A DNA stretch of 64,000 bases from Oryza sativa Japonica Group (lineage: Eukaryota; Streptophyta; Magnoliopsida; Poales; Poaceae), in NCBI RefSeq assembly GCF_034140825.1, contig NC_089045.1, positions 28,175,001-28,239,000 of the forward strand, given 5' to 3'. A program made the translations under genes and the position numbers. The notes under the pieces are model-generated. The model made no database searches. It had not been told where the DNA came from and saw only the letters and a program-made list of their open reading frames with translations. Below, piece after piece: positions 36,301 through 46,336 of the stretch (position 1 is its first letter; each line of letters begins with the position of its first letter).

Positions 36301-37348
36301 TCATCTCTCCAAAAGGATTCATGCCATCCGTACTCAAACCAAACCGTATGTTTCGTGCGTCCTTTCCAAATTCTTTAAATTTTCTGTCGATGTTTCGCCA
36401 CTGCGAACCATTGGCGGGGTGTCTCAGCATCCCGTCCTGTTGACGCTCTTCAGCGTGCCATCGCAACATTCTAGCATTCCCCTTGTTCCTGAACAAACGC
36501 CTTAGCCGTGGTATTATAGGGAAATACCACATCACCTTAGCAGGAATTCTCTTCTTTGTTAGCTGCCCGTCAACTTCTCCTGGATCGTCCCGTCTAATCT
36601 TGTATCGTAGTGCTTTGCAAACAGGGCATGCTTCTAGGTTCTCATACTCCTCACCGCGATATAGGATACAATCGTTCGGACATGCGTGAATCTTATGAAC
36701 TTCCAGTCCTAACGGGCAGACTATCTTCTTAGCCTCGTACGTTGTCTCGGGCAATTTGTTTCCCCCCGGAAGAATGTTCTTGACGAGTTTCAATAAATCG
36801 CCAAATGCCTTGTCACTAACCCCATTTTTTGCCTTCCATTGCAACAACTCCAGAGTGGTATCCAACTTTTTGTGCCCCTGCTCGCAACCTGGGTACAACG
36901 AAGTTCTGTGGTCCTCCAACATCTTGTCCAATTTATGGGCCTCCTTTTCACTTTCGCAGTCCTCTCTGGCGTCCTGCAACATCTGACCAAGATCATCCGC
37001 AACGTCGTTACCATCAACAGCTATTTCCTCCTCGCCCGTTTGATTTCCTTCAAATCCAACATACTGAGCAAAGTCCGGAATATTGTCGTCTTCCACTTCA
37101 TCTTCTTCCATTTCAACACCTTGCTCTCCGTGGGATGTCCAACAATTATAGCTTGGCATGAACCCCGACTCAAACAAGTGGAAATGAATAGTCCTGGATG
37201 CAGAATACTCTTTCTGATTCTTACACTTATTGCATGGACAACAAATAAAACCCCTTTGCCTGTTAGCTTCGGCCACTCTCAAAAAATAGTGCACGCCGTC
37301 AATAAACTCTTTGGACCGCCGGTCAGCGTACATCCATTGCCGATCCAT
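36301..37348 (-). pseudogene. TNP2 transposase, N-terminal third (CACTA)
   Basis: It starts at an ATG directly behind an acceptor (CTCATGTAG), so this gene also has a spliced leader. It encodes 349 residues: the transposase-associated domain (MDRQWMYADRRSKEF, zinc-like CCPCNKC), an acidic stretch, and the beginning of the Tnp2 domain (HACPNDCILYRG, ACPVCKALRY, WYFPIIPRLRRLF, RFGLSTDGMNPFGEMM). The frame then runs into the inserted chromovirus LTR and resumes at 24,788. This is the standard architecture of plant TNP2/TNPD. Confidence 0.9.
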
Positions 37349-37899
37349 CTACATGAGTCAAAAAAACCGTACACAAATAATTATTCTTACAATAATGACA
37401 GTCATACAATAATTATAAGATATCTTTATTCATACAAAAATCATAAAATATTACACCAAATAATTCTTAAAAACTATTTGTAAAGTTTTAAACTAATTTT
37501 AATGTGTTTTACTTCTTTTAATTTTCATTTTAGTTTGTTTTCTATTATTTAAGATTAACTTTCACTAGAGTTTTCCTTCTCAACTATTTTATAAAACCTT
37601 GTTTAGCAAATGAACTAAATTTCTATATATTCTTTCTTCCCCACACACATTTTCTCTCTCATCAACTTACAACTAAATTTTGGAGACAAAAAAAGTGTGC
37701 AAAACATAGGTGCAAATGTAGTATGACAAAAAAAAACATTGGAGGATGAAGTTGCAAACCTTTTAGGCACCTCCGATTTGTATGTAATCACCAAAATAAA
37801 TTCAATAGAAATTTTGGCATGACCTCCCCTCTTTTTTGAAGAAATTTTGAAGCTTGCTCGGGCAGCTGGAGGATGAAGAAGACATATATATAGGGGTGG
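37349..37899 (-). promoter_or_regulatory. TNP2 promoter and spliced leader
   Basis: On the minus strand the TATA box CTATATATATG (37883-37893) is followed by GTCTTCTTCATCC, resembling the leader of the TNPA-like gene (GTCTTCTTCACC). It lies about 300 bp inside the element end, abutting the subterminal array. The rest is AT-rich and probably leader intron. Exon borders other than the acceptor before the ATG are not certain. Confidence 0.5.
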
Positions 37900-38199
37900 G
37901 ACTTTAGTCCCGGTTGGTAGCATCTTTAGCCCCGGTTGGTGCTACCAACCGGGACTAAAGTTACGACTTTAGTCCCGGACTAAAGATCCCGGGGGGGCCT
38001 GACATGACCTGACAGCATTCGAACCGGGACTAAAGATGATCTTTAGTCCCGGTTGGTAACACAAACCGGGACTAAAGATCAAATATGCCCGTTACCCTTT
38101 TGAACCGGGACTAAAGATCATCTTTAACCCCGGTTTTTATTGCATCCGGGACTATTGTGGAAATCGGCCGACCGATGAAAGATGGTTTCTCCACCAGTG
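37900..38199. repeat. CACTA right (5') subterminal array and terminal inverted repeat
   Basis: About nine direct and inverted copies of CTTTAGTCCCGGTTGGT or close variants end at the 16-bp terminal repeat GGTTTCTCCACCAGTG (38184-38199). The AGG target duplicate follows. Confidence 0.9.
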
Positions 38200-38202
38200 A
38201 GG

Positions 38203-39335
38203 GTATCACTTAAGTCATGCATCAATTATTGTGAATGTGTATTTCGAATCATAAAACAATCCTATCGATCCGTTTGAAATTTGTTAGTATGCATGATATC
38301 TCACAAATAAAATTCAAATTTGTACATACACATTTATCCACCATCATCTCATCTACATGTGAGTTTCACCTAAGTTGGAGTTTACATCATATATATGTGC
38401 ATGCAAAGCACAGAAGTGTTGTCAGAGCTAAATGTGAGGAAGATGATAGTAGGTTGACGCAGGGCTGCGTTTAGTTCCATCCAAAGTTTGGATTTTGGTT
38501 GAAATTGGAGATGATGTGACTGAAAAGTTGTGTGTGTGTATGACAGGTTGATGTGATGGAATTTTGCAAACTTTGGATCCAAAGTTTAGATGCAATAGTT
38601 CAAACAATTTCATTGACCTTGAAAGTTTAACAATATAGAACTGCACAATTATTGGTGGAAATCTACAACTGTAACTAAAAGCCAAGAGATTCATCTTTTA
38701 AAATGATCTATTAAAGAGTTTATTTTTTAAAATTTTACTGGGGTAAAACAGAAAAAAAAAATTCTGATCCGGTATTAAAACTAAATATTATTGCAAGAAT
38801 ATGTTTATCACCTATTTTTCCCGGTTTCAAATTAATATAAGTGTGTAGTTTTAGAAATTTAGGAATTTTTCATCTTTGGAGACCTAGAAATATTTGTGCA
38901 TTTTTCATTGTTAAGATACTAGATCAAAAGGAGCCACTATATTCGTTTTGAAGACCTACAAATTACTGTATTAATTAATTAGAGATAAATAATAAAATTA
39001 ACACTGTTTGATCGTTATGTGTCAAAATTGTAATTATAACACTATAGATTGATCAATGATAGTTGTCTAGGGATTCACATGTTTGTTCTGGAGACCAAGA
39101 AATTATACTGCATTGATCAAAGAAAAATAATAAAGTCACACCATTTGTAGGCTCAAGTTATTTTTCTCCAATCCATGATTAACTACTAGGAGTCAAATTT
39201 TGGATCACTCTTGTAGTCTTGGAGATGCTCTTGTTGTGCCTTAAAGAAACCCTAAAATTAAACTATAGCCAGTTGCACATGCAATGCAAACGCTATTTTA
39301 TTGCATACTCCTTCCCTCCAAAAAAAAAAAATCCA
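38203..39335. other. AT-rich intergenic DNA right of the CACTA element
   Basis: No gene recognised. Bases 38462-38605 begin GGGCTGCGTTTAGTTCCATC and contain a CCAAAGTTT...CAAACTTTGGATCC foldback, which looks like one end of a rice MITE whose other end is missing. The rest is unassigned. Confidence 0.45.
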
Positions 39336-39588
39336 CTCCCTCTATTTCATATTATAAATCGTTTTATTTTTTTCTAGTTAAACCATTTAAAGATGTTTGA
39401 TCAAGTTTATAAAAAAATGCAGTAGTATTTTTAACACAAAACAAACATATTATCAAAATATATTTAATGATAGATTTAATGAAATTAATTTAATATTTTA
39501 GATGTTGCTATTTTTTTTATAAATTTGGTCAAACTTAACGAAGTTTGACTAAAAAAATTAAACGATTTATAATATGAAACGGATGGAA
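39336..39588. mobile_element. Stowaway-like MITE
   Basis: The ends CTCCCTCTATTTCATATTAT and ATAATATGAAACGGATGGAA are near-complements, and the inner arms carry GTTTGATCAAG and TTTGGTCAAAC. The right side ends in TA; the left target base is altered. Confidence 0.7.
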
Positions 39589-39751
39589 TAACTTCTAGGG
39601 ATAGTTGTGGACAATTTTTTTCGAGAATTACGCAGTACAACGCAGGCACTCACAACACACGCACGCACACAAATCCTAGCCCTATGAGCATCTTCGAAGA
39701 CTAGAGCGGCAAATCCATCAGAAATTGATTTTTTTATGAGACAAAAAAGTA

Positions 39752-39985
39752 CTCCCTCCTCCCATAAATATTTGACGCCGTTGACTTTTTTAAACATGTT
39801 TGACCGTTCATCTTATTTAAAAAATTTAAGTAATTACTAATTCTTTTCCTATCATTTGATTCACTGTTAAATATACTACTACTACTCAAGTTTTTGAAAA
39901 ATATTAACGAAATTTTTTAAATAAGATGGACGGTCAAACATGTTTTAAAAAGTCAACGGCGTCAAATATTTTGGGATGGAGGGAG
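39752..39985. mobile_element. Stowaway MITE upstream of the NLR-like gene
   Basis: It begins CTCCCTCCTCCCATAAATAT and ends with the complement ATATTTTGGGATGGAGGGAG, with TA on both sides. The inner arms are GACGCCGTTGACTTTTT and its complement. It ends 170 bp before the start codon of the NLR-like gene and may form part of its promoter. Confidence 0.85.
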
Positions 39986-40155
39986 TATTTACATATACAA
40001 GTTGCATTTCAGCTGCCCGCCGTCTAGCCTACATATACGCTCACATGCTTCTCAAGATTACTCCATGGATGATCACATGGATCTCTCCTCGTCTTCAGGA
40101 GAGTTGTAGACACGGCCTCCGGGCCTCCTAATTTGCTGGGCGGCGGCAGCCGGCC

Positions 40156-43100
40156 ATGGCGGACCTGGCGTTGAGCACCGTGCACGCGCTGCTGGGCGTC
40201 ATCCGCAAGGAGGCGGAGCTCCTGGGCGGCGTCCGCGGCGACGTGCAGTTCATCAGGGACGAGATGGAGAGCATCAACGGCCTCCTCCGCCACCTCGCCG
40301 GCACCAAGGAGCGTGCCAGCGACCACCAGGTCCGAGCCTGGATCAAGCAGGTCATGGAGCTTGCCTACGACTCCAACAACTGCGTCGAGAGGTACGCGCG
40401 GACGCGCTCCGGCCGCCGCCGCCGCAGGGGATTCCTCGGCAGCCTCCGCCGCGCCGCCCGCCTGCCGTGGGCGATGTGGGTTCGCCGCCGTGTCGCCACC
40501 CGGATCCGGCAGCTCAAGGTCCGTGCGCGCGAGGTCGGCGAGCGGCAGCAGCGGTACGGCGTCGCCGTCCCGGCCAAGAAGGACGGCGCAGCAGCAGCAG
40601 AGGACGACGGTGACAACAAGCGGCCGCTGGAGTACTCGAGCATGCCCCGCAAGGTGGCCGGAGGCGGCGATGCTTCCCGGCGACGAGCCGCGGCGATCGT
40701 CTCCGAGTGCGGGACCGATCACATGCTGAAGGAGTGCACCGACGAGCTGATCAACTGGGTCGACATGGGAGTGGCACCGGACGGCCGCTCCGGCGTGGAG
40801 CTGAAGCGGCCGAAGCTCAGCGTCGCGGTCATCGTCGCGCCTGACGCGGCGGACGGAGCAATTGTCGTGGACAAGGTGTACAGGCATTACAAGCCGATGC
40901 TGCAGCCACCTTCCTCCGGCTCCGGCACGCCGGTGACGGCGGCGGCGACGTCGCCGTTCAAGTGCAGGCTCAGCGTCACCCTCCGGCGGCCGACGAATCT
41001 GATGGAGGTTCTGATGGACATGCTCCGGCAGCTCCAATCCGAAGGCTGCGTCGAGTCCATGGGCGATGACGTGCAAACATGGGATCTAGACACGCTCAAG
41101 GAGAAGATCAAGAATTCACTGAGGGGGAAAAGGTTGCTGCTCTTCCTCACCAATGCGGACTACCTCGACATATGGTTCCCGATCGAAGAGGTGCTCGCCT
41201 CCACTGACTGCGACCATGGAAGCGCCGTGGTGTTGTCCTCCAAGGACAGGGAGGTGGCCAACAAATTGATGCCCCCTCTGATGAACACTAGTACCATCTC
41301 TGACAACATGAACAACGGAAGTGCGAGCGCGGCAGCGGCGGCGGCGGTGGAGGTGGAGGTGGAGGAGGACAAAGATTTGGAAAGCAACAATTCCAAGTCC
41401 AAGTCCAAGTCGAAGCTCCCTCTGATGAAAACTGTGTCCTACTCCCATGTCGATTTCCACTACAAGAAAGCTAACCAACTGATGCTGCAGCTAACTAGCA
41501 GCTACAACACCAGCGATGCCGTGAAACAAGTACTCACCAGGTGCGACACGGATGACTTCTGCGCCAAGGTCTTCCTCCATGCCCTGCACAACAACCCAAA
41601 CCGGACGGCGGATGAGCTCAAGATCTTGACGGAAAACCTCGCACCGGACCGATGCTCCAACGACCCCTTGGAGAAAAGGGTCCGGTTGGCTGCCTTCTGC
41701 TACTATGGCCTGCCTGACCGCTATAAGAATTGCTTGTGGTACGCGGCTGCCTTCATTCGAGGGAGCTACGACATACGTAGGGCAAGCTTGACAAGGCGAT
41801 GGATCGCCGAGGGCTTGATCATCAGATCAGGCCAGCCGACCGAGCAAGAGGAGGCTGAGCGCTGTGTCGACACTCTCCTATCTCTGAATCTCCTCATCCC
41901 TAAGGAGCGTGAGCGCGGCGTAATTGAAGGCAAGGTCAAGACCTGCTCCGTCAACACTCCGGTCATCGACATAGTCAATGGGAGCCGAAGCATCAGCGCA
42001 AGCACCGTCGACGACTTCCTGGATACTAACCAGCTACCGCTTGACCTAGATCTCCACTTCTCTATCCGCAATGGGATCAGGATCCGTCAGCTAGACGCCA
42101 TGGATGGCTCCACTATGGAGCCACGGCCGCCCGCACCCAAAAAGCAACTAGAGAGCGTTATGGAGTTTCTACGGAAGCTGCCATCCTCGTCAAGGCTGCG
42201 CCTCCTTCGAGTCTTGGATCTCGAGGGTTGTGGTGTCATCATCACCAACCGCCACCTCAACAACATCTGTCAGATCCGCAAGCTCAAGTACCTTAGCCTG
42301 CGTGGTACCAATATTGTATGGCTTCCAAAGAAGCTCCACCAGCTAGAGCTGCTTGAGACTCTCGACATCCGACAGACCAGGGTATGCGTGTTCGAGTCGA
42401 CGCTGCCAAAGAGCCTGAAGCATCTCCTCGCCGGCCGCGTGGACTGCCTCGGTGATGATGCCGTCACGGTCAAGTCGAAGGAATCATTCTCCACAGTGCG
42501 TATGCCTAGCGGCATCCCTGCCGGTGACATGAGCAAGCTAGAGATACTATCCCATGTTTGGGTCTCTGACAGCGCCAAGGAGCTAGACAACCTTGGCGAG
42601 AAGCTAAAGCAGCTAAGAAAGCTAGGCGTAGTATTGTGTGGCGGCAGCAAAGCCAACTTGAAGGATCTCTTCGCTCAGATCAACAAGCTGCACACAACAC
42701 TCCGATCACTGTCCATCCGAATGAAGCCGGTCAGCAGTTGGGGCTCCACGGAGGCAGTCCTAATGACACCTCCATTGCTGCTCGAGAGCTTGCGCATCTG
42801 TGGCGTCAGAGACTGGCTGCCCCGCCGGATGAAAGAGCTCAACAACCTCTCCAAGCTAACCCTCCGAGACACTCTCCTAAACGAGGACAACCTCGCTGTC
42901 CTCGGTGCGCTCAAGGGCCTGCGTTGTCTCAGGCTCCGCTACCACTCCTTCGACTCTGGCGGTCTCACCTTCAGTAGTGACACCTTCCCCAACCTCGTAG
43001 GTTTGGTCATCGAGGACGACATGCTAGTGACCATCACCTTTGCTCCTGGAACAGCACCCAAACTTGCCAAGATCATCTGGTCATTCCAACGGATGGAGTC

Positions 43101-43302
43101 CCTAACAGGAATTAAGAACCTTCAGAGCTTGAGACGCATCGAGCTCAACCTGCTGGCAGGAAATGGTGCCACGGATGATTATCCTCAGTTGAAGCAAGAG
43201 ATCAAGGAGCATCCCGGTAAGCCTGTACTTGTTTGCCAACTCATTGATCCAAAGAAAGGGGGTCAAGTAGCTAATCGTGCCATTGGTGTTGCTACTACCT
43301 AG
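40156..43302 (+). CDS. Atypical CC-NB-LRR (NLR) protein with degenerate nucleotide-binding site
   Basis: A single intronless frame of 1048 residues. Residues 1-145 form an Rx-type coiled-coil domain whose EDVID-like motif is altered (ELAYDSNNCVERY). Residues about 215-370 align in layout with NB-ARC, but the P-loop is replaced by VAVIVAPDAADGAIVV and kinase-2 by LLLFLTNADYLDIW, so the usual Gly/Lys/Thr and paired Asp are gone. The RNBS-B-like GSAVVLSSKDREVA remains. Residues about 390-421 are a low-complexity Ala, Val-Glu and Ser-Lys insert. A good winged-helix motif lies near 519-555 (LPDRYKNCLWYAAAF, RRWIAEGLI), and LRRs run from about 682 to 1030. NLRs are intracellular immune receptors. 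This one is unlikely to bind ATP normally and may act as a decoy, partner or nonfunctional copy. The ATG at 40156 gives the expected NLR N-terminus. An LRR paralogue lies at 46.3-47.7 kb. Confidence 0.85.
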   Translation: MADLALSTVHALLGVIRKEAELLGGVRGDVQFIRDEMESINGLLRHLAGTKERASDHQVRAWIKQVMELAYDSNNCVERYARTRSGRRRRRGFLGSLRRAARLPWAMWVRRRVATRIRQLKVRAREVGERQQRYGVAVPAKKDGAAAAEDDGDNKRPLEYSSMPRKVAGGGDASRRRAAAIVSECGTDHMLKECTDELINWVDMGVAPDGRSGVELKRPKLSVAVIVAPDAADGAIVVDKVYRHYKPMLQPPSSGSGTPVTAAATSPFKCRLSVTLRRPTNLMEVLMDMLRQLQSEGCVESMGDDVQTWDLDTLKEKIKNSLRGKRLLLFLTNADYLDIWFPIEEVLASTDCDHGSAVVLSSKDREVANKLMPPLMNTSTISDNMNNGSASAAAAAAVEVEVEEDKDLESNNSKSKSKSKLPLMKTVSYSHVDFHYKKANQLMLQLTSSYNTSDAVKQVLTRCDTDDFCAKVFLHALHNNPNRTADELKILTENLAPDRCSNDPLEKRVRLAAFCYYGLPDRYKNCLWYAAAFIRGSYDIRRASLTRRWIAEGLIIRSGQPTEQEEAERCVDTLLSLNLLIPKERERGVIEGKVKTCSVNTPVIDIVNGSRSISASTVDDFLDTNQLPLDLDLHFSIRNGIRIRQLDAMDGSTMEPRPPAPKKQLESVMEFLRKLPSSSRLRLLRVLDLEGCGVIITNRHLNNICQIRKLKYLSLRGTNIVWLPKKLHQLELLETLDIRQTRVCVFESTLPKSLKHLLAGRVDCLGDDAVTVKSKESFSTVRMPSGIPAGDMSKLEILSHVWVSDSAKELDNLGEKLKQLRKLGVVLCGGSKANLKDLFAQINKLHTTLRSLSIRMKPVSSWGSTEAVLMTPPLLLESLRICGVRDWLPRRMKELNNLSKLTLRDTLLNEDNLAVLGALKGLRCLRLRYHSFDSGGLTFSSDTFPNLVGLVIEDDMLVTITFAPGTAPKLAKIIWSFQRMESLTGIKNLQSLRRIELNLLAGNGATDDYPQLKQEIKEHPGKPVLVCQLIDPKKGGQVANRAIGVATT

Positions 43303-43332
43303 CCAGCTTAATTATGAGCGGCTTGCTATCTA

Positions 43333-43461
43333 CTCATCCATCGGAAAAACCCACCCTAGTTGAGGATGGGACACAACATAGTACAATAAATCTGGACAGG
43401 TTTATTGTACTATGTTGTGTCCCATACCTAACTAGATTGGTTTTTTGGGGGACGGAGGGAG
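43333..43461. mobile_element. Stowaway MITE in the 3' UTR of the NLR-like gene
   Basis: It starts 31 bp after the stop codon, with TA on both sides and ends CTCATCCATCGG and ACGGAGGGAG. The inner arms are a perfect 23-bp inverted repeat (43368-43390 against 43401-43423) around a 10-base loop, so a transcript crossing it would form a strong hairpin. Confidence 0.8.
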
Positions 43462-43464
43462 TAT

Positions 43465-44842
43465 TGATGTTGAGTTGTTGATGCATGGTATTGCAACTAC
43501 AATGATTGTAATAATTTCTAGATTGGTGTTTCAGTACTTGTCCTTCAATGTTGTTCATTTAATTTGTGTACTTGTGTACTGCATGCTGAGCACTGTTTGA
43601 GATTGGTAATGTCTGTGCATGTGTTTCCTTTTTTTGTCCTCTAATTCCCATCAACTTTTATGGTTTGATGTGTATTGTTGGAAAAGTAATAATCACAAAG
43701 GCTTTTGAAAGGAACAATACTACTCATGTATCAAATTTGAGTTCTATTCTACAAGCACCAGCTTTATATTTTCCTTTGTTTTGCCCACAAATTTGATATA
43801 TCTTTAGCTATGAAGGTCATATTTCTCACCCCCCCCCCCTTCCCCATGCAAATCTCCCAACAAGGCAAAAAATTGGTGACATTGATATGTTGCAATCATA
43901 CAACATCTTTAAAAATTCGTAGTCTTCAGTTGAGATATGTAGAACCTCCTTCCAAGGCACTTCACCAACGGGTGCGTGTGATCCGGCTGGAAACTAACTA
44001 CTTGCCAATTGTTTGAGGTTTAGGTATGACTTTACGGTTAAACTACTTAGAATTTTAAATCTACCGATTTATATATAAATCATATAAGTTAAAAAACTAG
44101 CACAAGCTAAATAAGTCTAAGCCTAAAGAAAGAGGAAAACCCAAAAATAACGAGCTTTCAGAAAATGACATAAATCTTTGAAGAATTTCTGATGAACAAC
44201 TTGTGTACTATACTTCAAAATATATTTGTTACGAGTGGGGTACCAACGTTCAAATTTTAAATACCTCCTCCAAAAAAGATAATAATATTGGGTACTTTTA
44301 CTTGATGGCAACTATGAATGAAACATTTGATACAAATGAGTTTTTTAGCCTGAGCAAGATGAATGGATTACATATTAATAGACTAATAGAGATGTTATTA
44401 ATTGAAAAATATTCGTTGCCAGTTACTATAAAGGCTTGTTTGGTTCTTCGGAGTGTAGCAGTTTCCTGACGATGGTGGAATCACGCATGACAAAAATTAC
44501 CAAGTTTCTCAAATAGAGAATGGATTTATTTTAAATTAAGCGTAAAGGGTAATATAAAACATTTTTTGCAATACATTTGTAAAAATCAGTAGACTTTATA
44601 ATACTATGAAATTACTTTCGAAATAAATCTACGCATATGATACTCATGTATCCAATTCTCAGTACTCATTTGGAAGTTTGACCAAAAGAAAAGAAACATA
44701 TTTGTTTGAAGCAAGTCAGAAGAGATGATCGAAAAAAAAAATCAACAGAGATGGACCAAAGTCTGTGAAATTTGATGGGCTTATGATCTCTGAACGGCCC
44801 ACAAGAGAAAGTTACGGCCCATCAAGTCAGACTACTCCCCAC
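43465..44842. other. Intergenic AT-rich DNA, no gene recognised
   Basis: Only short unfamiliar open frames occur. The first 100 bases probably complete the 3' UTR of the NLR-like gene. Confidence 0.5.
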
Positions 44843-45051
44843 ATGGAAGACGACGCCGCGATTCTCGCCGTCGCCGGCCGCCACCAACCGGCGAATCCCC
44901 CCTCTCGCCGCCGCGGCGGAGGGGCTAGCGATGACCACCGCTCCTGACGAGCTCATCGGTAGCCGGCGGGCCGTGGGAGGGGAGGCTTCTAACGCCGTGG
45001 AAGAAACTCCGGCCGCCGCCTTCTGCCGCCGGTCACCTGCTGTAAGCTCCT
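44843..45051 (+). other. GC-rich island, possible first exon of a small transcript
   Basis: A short frame (ATG 44843, stop 44945-44947, 34 residues beginning MEDDAAILAVAGRHQP) lies in a 200-bp GC-rich block. A plausible donor CTGCTGTAAGC follows at about 45051. Composition resembles a rice first exon, but no protein family is recognised and no convincing next exon was found. Confidence 0.25.
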
Positions 45052-45054
45052 CTC

Positions 45055-46336
45055 GCCTTGTGGGCTTGTTAGTTTGTGGAAGGTGATGCAATCAATCTCC
45101 TGGCAGATTCGGAATGCGTATGTGATTTGTGATTGCCTCCTCCGTATTATTCTGTCTAGGAGCATGGTAGTTGCTATCGCTTGGATCTGGGGGGGTTTCG
45201 TTTTCTTAATTCGTGAATTTTAGTTTGCGGTATTTCAATTATGGATCAGGAAGTTTGATGAAAGAGAAGATGTATTTGGAATTTTGGATGTCCCTTTTTC
45301 TCTACAGATCTGCAGAAACCTAGTTAGGGAATTCAGTACATGAACAGTCAAGAAATCAATCATTACTATACTTGTTGCTAGAAGGTAAGGTAGATAAAGA
45401 AGCTGAAATCAAAATAGTCAGTTTTGTGCTTTATACTACTTGGCTTCTGCATATATATAGCAAAGGCTCAGAACCTGCAGAAGTGTTAAATTCTATTTAC
45501 ATTCCTTGCGTGTCTGTTTCTGAACTTTGCAATGTTTGATAAACTAAAAACTCATGTTCTGCAATACTACTACAGGAATCTGAATGCTTGAGGTTGATGA
45601 ACCAAATGGCATGTGCATTGCTTCGATGAAGGAGGCCACTGTTGTAATTGGACTAGAGTCACACGCCCACTGTAAGACCAGACCTTGTGTTTTTTTTTTT
45701 TAATTTTATGTTTCCTTCTCCTTGCCAAACATGAATCCCAACAGGACTAGACAGACTAACAGGATTTCAAACTAGGAAACACACAGAGGACCAAATCACT
45801 TCAATCGAAATATCAAATGCATATCCATATTTGTTGGGGAGATTGGTTCTATACCATCGAATAGCTTTCTGTGGTCGACAAATATATCTAAAAATGAGAA
45901 GAGCACAATGCAGTCACTCATAATATAATAGAATCAAAAGTATATACAAGCACTAGTAGTGTTCATGCTCACGCAGGCGATTACTGAAAACACACATAAG
46001 TCCAACACCACACCATGGCATGCATAACTGGAGCAGTACACACAACCAAACACACAAGTACATGGAAATCCAAGTCCAGACTGTGGACACCGTAGAGGAT
46101 TAAACCAATCATTCACACAAAGCAGAAATACAATCTAGCAATCACACACACACAGAGGAAGAGATCAAGTGCAGCGATGCATGAGGCTGAAAGAAGCTAG
46201 ATGACCATGGATTTTCCTTCAGCTGCATCTTTATTCTAGGATAAATGAATCCACACACATACCAAATCAAGCTTCAGGTTGATGGGAATTGGGGAGTAGT
46301 AATTGCATGATTACTAATGAAGCTGAAGCTGCAACC
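45055..46336. other. Intergenic DNA between the two NLR relatives
   Basis: No gene recognised. The last 200 bases are the likely 3' UTR of the minus-strand NLR fragment. Confidence 0.45.

Noticed and set aside
42636-42977. Alternative plus-strand frame within the LRR-coding part of the NLR-like gene
   Set aside because: Out-of-frame shadow of a well supported coding sequence.
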